Positions 26,042 to 33,156 of a DNA stretch of 64,000 nt are shown piece after piece. How positions within the stretch are numbered: position 1 is the first letter of the stretch; every line of letters starts with the position of its first letter. Under the pieces are notes generated by a model that did no database searches, had not been told where the DNA came from, and saw only the letters and a list, made by a program, of their open reading frames with translations. A program made the position numbers and the translations under genes. Origin of the DNA: Leptolyngbya sp. NIES-2104. GTDB taxonomy: Bacteria; Cyanobacteriota; Cyanobacteriia; Leptolyngbyales; Leptolyngbyaceae. The stretch is taken from contig NZ_BBWW01000002.1 in the NCBI RefSeq assembly GCF_001485215.1, positions 97,564 to 161,563 on the forward strand. Reading direction: 5' to 3'.

Positions 26042-27373
26042 ATGCCTGATTTACCGATCGGACCCGAAGTGCCTACCCTGTTTTGGCAGCTTCAAGGCAT
26101 CCTCGATCCTCTCTCAATGCTTCGAGAAGCTCACGATCGCTATGGTGATGTATTTCGGTTGCCTTACAAAGAATTTACTGCAATTTGTGTCAGCAGTCCA
26201 ACGGGATTGCAATCAATCTTCTCAGCATCTTCAGAAGTTTTGTCCTCTCATCAACGCGGCGGAATTTTCGATCTAATTTTGGGACAAAATGCTTTGGTAT
26301 TCCTTGAAGGGCGTGAACATCAGCGTCATCGTCGATTGATTGTGCCGCCTTTTCATGGTGAAGCACTGAATCAGTGGGGGCGAGACATCTGTACAACAAC
26401 AAAGTATGTATTAGATCAACCTCAGTATCGGACAGTACTACCGCTTCGGCAACCTTTGAAAGAAATTGCTCTGCGCTTGATTTTACAGGTCTTGTTTGGA
26501 GGGCTAAGAACTCCACTCCTTCGAGAGCTACATCATCTTTTGTATCGTTTCTTTCAAGATGTAGAATCGCCCCTGAGTGCTGTCGGAATGTTATTTCCAG
26601 CACTTCGAGTTGATCTAGGAAGTTGGAGTCCTTGGGGACGATTTCTTCAACAAAAGCACCAGATCAATCAATTGATTCAACAACAGATCGATCGTCAAAG
26701 AGCTTCGACTTTGCTAGCAACACATCCAAGCGTGTTAGAAATGTTGCTCCAAGTTCGAGATGAATTCGATCAGCCGCTTAGCGATGATGAGATTCGAGAT
26801 GAGCTATTGATGCTCGTTTTAGCAGGGTATGAAACGACAACTTCCGCGATCGCTTGGGCGTTGTACTGGATACATCATGATTTAACCGTGCAAGAGAAGC
26901 TAAGGCAGGAACTAGAGGGGATTGATGATCCAATGGAAATTGCTCGATTGCCTTATTTGAGCGCGGTTTGTCATGAAGCTCTGAGAATCTATCCGGTTGC
27001 GATCGGATGTTTTGCACGTCAGGTCTTGCAGCCTTTCTCGATCGATGGCTACGAACTACCAGTCGGGACAGTGATTTCTCCCTCGATCTATCTTGCTCAT
27101 CATCGTGAAGCAGTCTATCCAGATTCCGACACATTTTGCCCAGAACGCTTTCTATCTCAACAGTTCTCGGCTTACGAGTACTTACCTTTTGGTGGAGGAT
27201 CAAGACGATGTGTAGGTGGAGAATTTACTAGATTTGAGATCAAATTGATCGTGGCAACCGCATTGAAGCAGATGCGACTTCAGGTATTTGATTCAAAACC
27301 TGTCCTTCCTGTCCGATACGGCATTACAATGGCTCCCCCAGTCGATCTGAAACTTAAAGTTCTGCCCCGTTAA
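26042..27373 (+). CDS. Cytochrome P450, CYP110-like
   Basis: This is a 444-residue heme monooxygenase. Diagnostic motifs: I-helix LMLVLAGYETTTSAIAW (oxygen activation), K-helix CHEALRIYP (ExxR) and the heme loop YLPFGGGSRRCVGGEFTRFE, with the thiolate Cys at about 390. The N-terminus GPEVPTLFWQLQGILDPLSM resembles the proline-rich start of cyanobacterial CYP110 enzymes, some of which act on fatty acids or terpenes; the substrate here is unknown. It has no membrane anchor. The start is ATG 26042, seven bases after GGAG at 26031; a TTG immediately before it is less likely. No ferredoxin or terpene synthase gene is adjacent. It is divergent from the TpsA gene. Confidence 0.9.
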   Translation: MPDLPIGPEVPTLFWQLQGILDPLSMLREAHDRYGDVFRLPYKEFTAICVSSPTGLQSIFSASSEVLSSHQRGGIFDLILGQNALVFLEGREHQRHRRLIVPPFHGEALNQWGRDICTTTKYVLDQPQYRTVLPLRQPLKEIALRLILQVLFGGLRTPLLRELHHLLYRFFQDVESPLSAVGMLFPALRVDLGSWSPWGRFLQQKHQINQLIQQQIDRQRASTLLATHPSVLEMLLQVRDEFDQPLSDDEIRDELLMLVLAGYETTTSAIAWALYWIHHDLTVQEKLRQELEGIDDPMEIARLPYLSAVCHEALRIYPVAIGCFARQVLQPFSIDGYELPVGTVISPSIYLAHHREAVYPDSDTFCPERFLSQQFSAYEYLPFGGGSRRCVGGEFTRFEIKLIVATALKQMRLQVFDSKPVLPVRYGITMAPPVDLKLKVLPR

Positions 27374-27450
27374 CTCATTGAATCAATGTGGCAGAACATA
27401 GGTGAAAAATTTTGATTGCAGAAGTAGACTACTTTCGTTAGAATCCCGAT

Positions 27451-27468
27451 TAAAGTCAGGTGACTTTA
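27451..27468. promoter_or_regulatory. Palindrome TAAAGTCAGGTGACTTTA
   Basis: This is a perfect palindrome with a central GG, sharing the 16-base core with 14988-15005. It lies 136 bp before the PAS gene start at 27587 and 78 bp after the P450 stop. It may be an operator or a dispersed repeat. Confidence 0.55.
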
Positions 27469-27586
27469 TCGCGCTACTAGAATTACTTTGATAAATCAGG
27501 CAAATCTACCTTCTACCCCAAAGCGTACAACCTGAGTTTTGGTGTTGAGAACGCAACGACAAAGAACAAGTTTTGTAAGATTTTCA

Positions 27587-29062
27587 ATGATTATCAGTAT
27601 TGTTGAGGCAAGCGATGGCACGTTTGTCTATGTTCAGGCTGAATTTACTTGTTTGTTTGGATTCTCGCTAGATAGCATTAATGAGCTAGGTGGATTTGAA
27701 GCACTGTTTTGCAATTCAACAGTTGCGGAGGAAATTCGATTGATTGTGATGAATGGATATCCGTGGACGGGGGTTGCTGATCTACAGGCAGCGGATGGAG
27801 CCTCGATCGAGGCTTCGTTGCAGCTTACACCGATTACTGAAGAAGTCAGTGACCAAGTGGTTGGATTTGTTCTATTCTGTATGCCTTCAATGGCAGGAAA
27901 GACCTTCAGCAGTGATCGAACCCTATCGATCGAACACGAAATCATTCAAGTGCTACAAGCTTCACAAATGAGTTTATGGCGGCTCAATGTGCAAAATCAG
28001 ACAAGTTGGGCGATCAATCTTGAGTCAGTTTTAGGTGAAGCGCAGTTGCCGAAGTATTCTGAATTTCTCAATTCTGTTCATCCAGACGATCGCGCTCAGT
28101 TCAAGGAGATTTTAGCGCGATCTCAAATGATGACCTCCTACGAATTCACGTTTCGCTATTTTCGCCGGAGTGGTCAACTGGTATGGCTTCAAAGTCGAGG
28201 AGAAGTCGTATTTGACGAAGATGGGCAGCCGCTTTATTTATCAGGAACGCTCACCGATATCACTTGGCGCAAACATGCTCAACAGCTTCGACAGATCAAT
28301 CATCGAAGAACGAATGCGCTATTGAAGTCGTTGCCAGAGCATATCGTTTGTGTGGGCAGGGATGGAATCTATCGCCGGATTATTTCGAGCAATCCTGAAT
28401 TCGCGATCGTATTTCCCAAGGAGCAAGTCGGGGTCAATATCTACGACGTTTTAAGGTCAGAACTTGCTGATCGACGCATGGTTTATCTTCAGCGATCGTT
28501 TGTCTTACATCGACCTCAAACCTATGAATATCAGACCGTGAGCGCGGATGGACAACTTTACTACCTTGAAGAAAGCGTGGTCGCAATTGACGCAAAGCCG
28601 AATGGAGCCGCGACAGCAGAAGATGAGGCGCTGATTCTGGTGCGGGACATTACTCAGCACAAGCAATTAGAAGCGGCGCTTTTGGTGAGTCAGCTTCAGG
28701 AAAAATGGGATGTCGATCGCTCACCCAAGAACATCGACTCAGAGTTTCGATACGCAACGTTTCTCAAGCGAATTGAAGGGGATTACATTAGCTGTAATCA
28801 GGCGTTTGCTCGATTGGTAGGGCGGTCAATTCAAGAAATCTGTGGCAAATCTGACTTCGATCTTTTCTCGCCTAAAATTGCTGAAATACTAATGCAGCAT
28901 GATTTAGCGGTTTTGAATTCGGGGAAGATGCTTGATTTTGATGAAGTCTTTGAACGGGATGGTCAGCCTCGCTGGTGCTTGGTCAATCGCGCTCCTTTAT
29001 ATGACGAAGCGGGGCAATTGTTTGGAATTTGTGGAACGGCGGTTGAGATGCGATCGTTCTGA
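27587..29062 (+). CDS. Multi-PAS sensor protein without an output domain
   Basis: Four PAS-type units can be traced over about 490 residues. The first is around FGFSLDSINELGG. The second ends in GQPLYLSGTLTDITWRKHAQ (PAC). The third starts at LLKSLPEHIVCVGRDGIYR and ends at LVRDITQHKQLEAAL. The fourth is IEGDYISCNQAFARLVGRSI, ending in FGICGTAVEMRSF. There is no histidine kinase, GGDEF or other output domain, which is odd because PAS arrays normally precede one. The start is ATG 27587; an earlier TTG at 27539 adds 16 residues of poor character. The last 100 bp overlap the convergent gene ending at 28963. The protein may be a 3'-truncated histidine kinase, or may act by binding a partner. Confidence 0.75.
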   Translation: MIISIVEASDGTFVYVQAEFTCLFGFSLDSINELGGFEALFCNSTVAEEIRLIVMNGYPWTGVADLQAADGASIEASLQLTPITEEVSDQVVGFVLFCMPSMAGKTFSSDRTLSIEHEIIQVLQASQMSLWRLNVQNQTSWAINLESVLGEAQLPKYSEFLNSVHPDDRAQFKEILARSQMMTSYEFTFRYFRRSGQLVWLQSRGEVVFDEDGQPLYLSGTLTDITWRKHAQQLRQINHRRTNALLKSLPEHIVCVGRDGIYRRIISSNPEFAIVFPKEQVGVNIYDVLRSELADRRMVYLQRSFVLHRPQTYEYQTVSADGQLYYLEESVVAIDAKPNGAATAEDEALILVRDITQHKQLEAALLVSQLQEKWDVDRSPKNIDSEFRYATFLKRIEGDYISCNQAFARLVGRSIQEICGKSDFDLFSPKIAEILMQHDLAVLNSGKMLDFDEVFERDGQPRWCLVNRAPLYDEAGQLFGICGTAVEMRSF

Positions 29063-29340
29063 TAATAAAGTTCGATTGCATTGCAAAAGCTATTGAGGCG
29101 ATGCAGCAAAGCATTGTAGTAGAGGTAGGCATCCTCTCGTTCATCTTGAAGATGGGCATACAGCGTGAGTTCTGGCTCTATGGCTAGACGATCTTTCGGA
29201 ATATCCAAGCCCGCTTCGGCGAGGCGAGTTGCAGCGATCGCGACGAGTAATGAGCCAACAGTATTGGGCTTCCCATTCTGCAAATCATCCAGTCCAGGTA
29301 AAATTAGCTCCGCGCCTGGTAACTCATTCAAACTGATCAT
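28963..29340 (-). CDS. Unrecognised small protein paired with a DUF6036 nucleotidyltransferase
   Basis: This is a 125-residue protein. The first 90 residues look genuine (GSLLVAIAATRLAEAGLDIP, DAYLYYNALLHRLNSFCNAI) and are mainly helical. The last 30 residues (PQIPNNCPASSYKGARLTKH) are antisense to the end of the PAS gene and look unlike the rest, so the natural C-terminus may have been lost and replaced by read-through. Its start overlaps the stop of the DUF6036 gene (ATGA, 29337-29340), indicating translational coupling. A toxin-antitoxin-like pairing is inferred from the gene arrangement only. I do not recognise the family. Confidence 0.6.
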   Translation of the reverse strand: MISLNELPGAELILPGLDDLQNGKPNTVGSLLVAIAATRLAEAGLDIPKDRLAIEPELTLYAHLQDEREDAYLYYNALLHRLNSFCNAIELYYQNDRISTAVPQIPNNCPASSYKGARLTKHQRG

Positions 29341-29900
29341 TGTTCCTCCGCTGGGTTTCCTTCAAACCGCTCGATAAAGTTCTCAACTCTGCTTCTCAGC
29401 ACATCAGGATTTAGAGCGGGGAATCGGATTAATTCGGGTGCAATTGCTTCAAAGCTAGCACGTAGTTCTTCTAAGGAAAATAATTTCTGTTCATACATGG
29501 CTTGAACATCGTTCAGGTCACGGTCGAATCCTCTAGAGAGTTTGGAGAGTGCTTGAGCAGTGAAGTCGTAGTGATAAAACGAGATTTGACCGTGTTTGCC
29601 GATGAAGATGCTACGATCGCGCCAGCCTGGAAGCGGGGGTAAGAAGTCCTGCGGAGAAGCCAGTTCGATATTGATGTTTAATTCTTGCTTGATTTTGGCA
29701 ATCGCTTGAAAGATGCCTGGGGGTTCAGGATCGAGACGGATATCGATATCAACTGTGGAACTGCGCCAGCCGATCAGCAAAGCACTCGCACCGCCCGTAA
29801 AATAAATGCAGCCTGACCCCTGAGCTTCTCTGCCCAAGACTTGCATCAGTCGTTCTATCTTCTGAGGGTCAACATTCGGACGCATATTCTGCACAAGCAT
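29337..29900 (-). CDS. DUF6036-like nucleotidyltransferase
   Basis: This 187-residue protein has the minimal nucleotidyltransferase signature. A Gly-Gly pair is in YFTGGASALLIGWRSST (residues 36-37), followed by VDIDIRLD with Asp51 and Asp53. After that come strand-helix units (ELNINIELASPQDFLPPLPG) and KHGQISFYHYDFTAQALSKL, in which a late acidic/aromatic block resembles DUF6036 or AbiEii-related proteins. Family members transfer nucleotides to tRNA or other targets in toxin systems; the target here is unknown. It is the first gene of a two-gene operon with a four-base overlap to the next gene. It is intact and of normal length. Confidence 0.72.
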   Translation of the reverse strand: MLVQNMRPNVDPQKIERLMQVLGREAQGSGCIYFTGGASALLIGWRSSTVDIDIRLDPEPPGIFQAIAKIKQELNINIELASPQDFLPPLPGWRDRSIFIGKHGQISFYHYDFTAQALSKLSRGFDRDLNDVQAMYEQKLFSLEELRASFEAIAPELIRFPALNPDVLRSRVENFIERFEGNPAEEQ

Positions 29901-29960
29901 TCCCTAGGAATCAAAAGGTTAAAGAAGACCCAAGCGTAAAAGATTAATTACTGCTAAGAC

Positions 29961-31643
29961 CTAGAAAGATTTTCGCGCGAATAATTGAAGTAGTTCTATT
30001 GACAGATACTCGGAACTCTTTGTGTCAATAAGATTGCATTTATATTTTTCTCGGAAGATGGCTCTAAGCCCTCGTAGCATTATCTTGCCGTGATAAAGCT
30101 GCGAGCCATTCTTTGCAATTTCTGCTGGAGCTTTCGCAGCAAGCCTGCCATAATCAATCTGTCTTCCGTTTCCTTGCTGACGCTCAATCTCAATGCGCCC
30201 ATTTACATAGGCGCTAATAAGCTCTTCATGATGTGTTTGTGCTACCTCATTAATCATTAACTTAAAGTCTTCTTCAGATACGTTACTGTTGAGATGTTTG
30301 AGATGGTTCACGTTTATTAAGCAAGATTCAACATTTGTTCCAGATGTTAAAAACGGTTCTACTTGTAGCTGTCTTACCTGTTGCTGCCAGCTTGCACTCT
30401 CAGAGTCACTGAGATAATCTCTATCTCGATGAAGCAGGATTTTAGCTCCTTCATTTGATGATCTAACGATATTAACAAGTGGTCTCAAATTCTTTATTGC
30501 TGTAACGCCGTAGTAAGGAAGGATAAGAGTGTAATTCATATCAAAGCCGGAAGATTCAAGAATGGCTTCAAGAATGCGTATGTTTTCATCTTCAGTCAAC
30601 ACCACAGCTTTTGCATTTCTATCATGTGAGATTCTTTCTCGAATATCCAACGCACCAATATCTAGAAGAACACCAAGCTCATCGTCTTGAGCAGCCGTCT
30701 CAACAGTTGCATTACGCACCCAGAGGAATTGCACTGATGAACCAAGAGCGTCTACAACATGACGTGAATGTGTTGTAAGAAGAACTTGTGTGTCCCTTTC
30801 TTCGGCAATCGTCCGAAGTAGCTTACATAAGAGTCGCTGATTATTTGGATGAAGATGTGAGTCAGGTTCGTCAAGAACAATTAGACGAGGAGAAAATCTG
30901 TGAATGTAGGAAAGAATCTGAGCCGCTTGCAGAACTCCCGTTCCTGCAAGTTCAATAGGAACTTCTCCCGATTCGGTTGAAAGCATAACTTGAATGTGCT
31001 CATCCGTCTCTGGAAGAAAATTAACCTTTATGCTGGTTCCGGGGAAAACTTCATGCAAGTCTTGTATGAAATTATTCCACTCAGGTTTATCTGCAAGTCT
31101 AAGCAAGATGTTTCTCAGGACAAGATTTGCATCACCTCGCGCCAACGTTCTAAGTAAAACACCGTCAGATACATAAGTTTCACTCTTGGCAATACCAGCT
31201 AAACCTGGTGAGAAGATACTGAATGGAGTTTTAAGATCGGAAATTTTCCTTGCTGTTTCTACAGAATCAACAGCTACAGAGATATTCCTATTTTTTCCCT
31301 TCCGAATCTTGACTTCGCAAGATTCGCCGTTTGTAAGTCTGAAGTTAACAGCAATTGCCTGTGCTTCATCTGTCCGTAATTCTCCTCCATTTCCTAAACA
31401 ATAGACGGACTCCGATGGCGAGTATATAAGCTGTGTAGGACTCAGCGTTGACGCATCTCTTTTAATGTCACCATTCACTAGCTTGAGAGATTGAAGAACA
31501 CCAATAGCGAAATGCAAGCCTTGAATAATACTGCTTTTGCCAGAATTATTAGCACCAACAAGGACATTAATGCCATTAAGGTCAAAGAGTGCGTCGTTAA
31601 TTTTCTTAAATCTTTGTACTCTAACTGATTGAAGTGAACTCAT
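29961..31643 (-). CDS. AAA15-type ATPase fused to a TOPRIM-like domain (OLD/PARIS-like defence candidate)
   Basis: This is a 560-residue protein. ABC/SMC-like ATPase: FKKINDALFDLNGINVLVGA with Walker A GANNSGKSS at 30-38, a signature-like ELAGTGVLQ near 238, and Walker B RLIVLDEPDSHLHPNN near 255-270 followed by an H-loop TTHSRHVVDAL. After about residue 345 there is a TOPRIM-like half: AVVLTEDENIRILEAIL (acidic Glu) and ILLHRDRDYL (Asp-x-Asp). The tail SGTNVESCLINVNHL resembles the IENYL region of DUF4435. ATPase plus TOPRIM occurs in OLD nucleases (Gabija GajA) and, as two genes or fused, in PARIS (AriA-AriB). No GajB-like helicase lies beside it. The start at 31643 (MSSLQSVRVQRFKK) is typical. 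Phage defence is inferred. Confidence 0.78.
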   Translation of the reverse strand: MSSLQSVRVQRFKKINDALFDLNGINVLVGANNSGKSSIIQGLHFAIGVLQSLKLVNGDIKRDASTLSPTQLIYSPSESVYCLGNGGELRTDEAQAIAVNFRLTNGESCEVKIRKGKNRNISVAVDSVETARKISDLKTPFSIFSPGLAGIAKSETYVSDGVLLRTLARGDANLVLRNILLRLADKPEWNNFIQDLHEVFPGTSIKVNFLPETDEHIQVMLSTESGEVPIELAGTGVLQAAQILSYIHRFSPRLIVLDEPDSHLHPNNQRLLCKLLRTIAEERDTQVLLTTHSRHVVDALGSSVQFLWVRNATVETAAQDDELGVLLDIGALDIRERISHDRNAKAVVLTEDENIRILEAILESSGFDMNYTLILPYYGVTAIKNLRPLVNIVRSSNEGAKILLHRDRDYLSDSESASWQQQVRQLQVEPFLTSGTNVESCLINVNHLKHLNSNVSEEDFKLMINEVAQTHHEELISAYVNGRIEIERQQGNGRQIDYGRLAAKAPAEIAKNGSQLYHGKIMLRGLRAIFREKYKCNLIDTKSSEYLSIELLQLFARKSF

Positions 31644-31784
31644 GCAGTACTTTGACCGGAAGCGAGTATTTGACCTATTTATGGTAATCTTTGCAACCTA
31701 AATAAGTCATTCGACACCGTAAAATTTCCTGAATGAAATGCAATATTTTGTCATGACAGTTAGATTTTAATGTAAAAACCTCAT

Positions 31785-33116
31785 TTACGGAGTTTTAGAA
31801 CCTCTCTGCTTACAGTATCGAACTGCCTCTTCAAGTTGCAAGAGTTGAGCAGATGTTAAGTGACGAACATTACTAAGCATGGTGACAAACTCTCGATCGC
31901 TGATCCCCATTTCTCCAACCTCATCAACCTGCGCCGCGATCGTAACCCCCTCTCGCTTCTGCTCAAGCGCAACTGATTGAGCGCTTGCCTTCCCATTGTG
32001 TAGGCGGGGAATGCGCTGAAACGGATAAGCATCAGCGTCAGCCGCATACCATTTTCGACACTGATCGGGCAAAATCTCGGCTTTGTCCCGACTCACTGGA
32101 TCTCGATAAAAGCCGCACCAAAGCTCATGCGGCTGCAATTCGTGATAATTCGGGTCATTCCATCCACAGGTCAGGCAGCTTACCGATCCGATCGACTCCA
32201 CGATCCCCACTTCTTGAGCAATTTCGGCAGTCTGAATCGATGAATTCGGTCGATCGATCCCCGCTGCTTGTCGCTGCAAAAATCGATCGGTCACAGTTTG
32301 CCCCTGTTTGTGCCACCAGTCATACGTCGATCGCGGATTCTTCGCTGTCAACAACTGATGCGTATTGGGGATCAAGCACTCTAGCTCCAGGCGATACGGC
32401 TCTTTTTGGCTCGGACGATGCCGCACTTTCCAATGAGGAGTCATCAGGTTTTTCAGGTCATTCAGCGAAGCCTCAAACGCCTCAGCCTGCCAAGTCTTGA
32501 ACGATTTTTTCAGATCTCGATAATTCTGAAAGGTGTAGTTCGTTCCATGTTGGTCAATCAACTGAAGTGGCGCATCCTCGCTTGGCGGCAAGAGCGTTCC
32601 CCAAGCCTGCACCAGCGCTTGATGCTCCTGAAATCGATCGGGCTGATATTTCTCGATCAGTTCTTTCGCCAACGTATAGCTGATCGAATTTCCTTGCTGA
32701 ATCAGCGCGATCGCGTCGGTTCGAGCTGCCTCCGGCACACTTGCCGCCGCCAGCATAATCAACGCACTCGAATCAATTTGTACCGATTCCGAACAGGCTT
32801 GCAGCACCTCCCCAAACACCTTGAACGCATTCAAATACCCATACACTGCCGATTTTTCCAGCCCCGTTTCCTGCTTCGCCCAATCCAAAAACGCCTGATT
32901 TTGCCCACGCGGAAACATCTCCTTGGCTTCCATCAGACAAGTCCCAATCCGATAAATGTCCTCAGCAAACTTGTGCAGCCGTCGTCGAATCTCGATCGCA
33001 AGCTCACCCAATCGAGTTTCTGCCCCAGGCTGAAGCGACGAGTTTAAGGGTTCCAACGCAACTGGGTCAGAATGTGAGTTGGGCAGCAGTGGTTGCTCAG
33101 ATACCGTCAATGTCAC
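31785..33116 (-). CDS. DUF3102-type DNA-binding-like protein with a Cys4 motif (paralogue B)
   Basis: This is a relative of the protein at 13542-14897 with the same order of parts. The DUF3102 box near residues 35-100 has GELAIEIRRRLHKFAEDIY, LMEAKEMFPRGQ and WAKQETGLEKSAVYGYLNAF (HTH-like). A middle region contains LQLIDQHGTNYTFQNYRDLK and STYDWWHKQG. A late Cys cluster has CLTCGW, LWCGFYRD and QCRKW. I chose GTG 33116, which follows GGAG at a spacing of nine; the longer TTG frame from 33140 adds eight residues. It follows the 926-residue gene on the same strand by 16-40 bp, so the two are probably co-transcribed. DNA binding is inferred from the family. Confidence 0.72.
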   Translation of the reverse strand: MTLTVSEQPLLPNSHSDPVALEPLNSSLQPGAETRLGELAIEIRRRLHKFAEDIYRIGTCLMEAKEMFPRGQNQAFLDWAKQETGLEKSAVYGYLNAFKVFGEVLQACSESVQIDSSALIMLAAASVPEAARTDAIALIQQGNSISYTLAKELIEKYQPDRFQEHQALVQAWGTLLPPSEDAPLQLIDQHGTNYTFQNYRDLKKSFKTWQAEAFEASLNDLKNLMTPHWKVRHRPSQKEPYRLELECLIPNTHQLLTAKNPRSTYDWWHKQGQTVTDRFLQRQAAGIDRPNSSIQTAEIAQEVGIVESIGSVSCLTCGWNDPNYHELQPHELWCGFYRDPVSRDKAEILPDQCRKWYAADADAYPFQRIPRLHNGKASAQSVALEQKREGVTIAAQVDEVGEMGISDREFVTMLSNVRHLTSAQLLQLEEAVRYCKQRGSKTP

Positions 33117-33156
33117 GGTAACGACTCCAAAGATTTGCAAAAGTTTGATTCAAAAC

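Noticed and set aside
31985-33047. Long plus-strand frames (171 and 213 codons) opposite the second DUF3102 gene
   Set aside because: Arg/Ser/His-rich antisense translations of a well-supported gene on the other strand.
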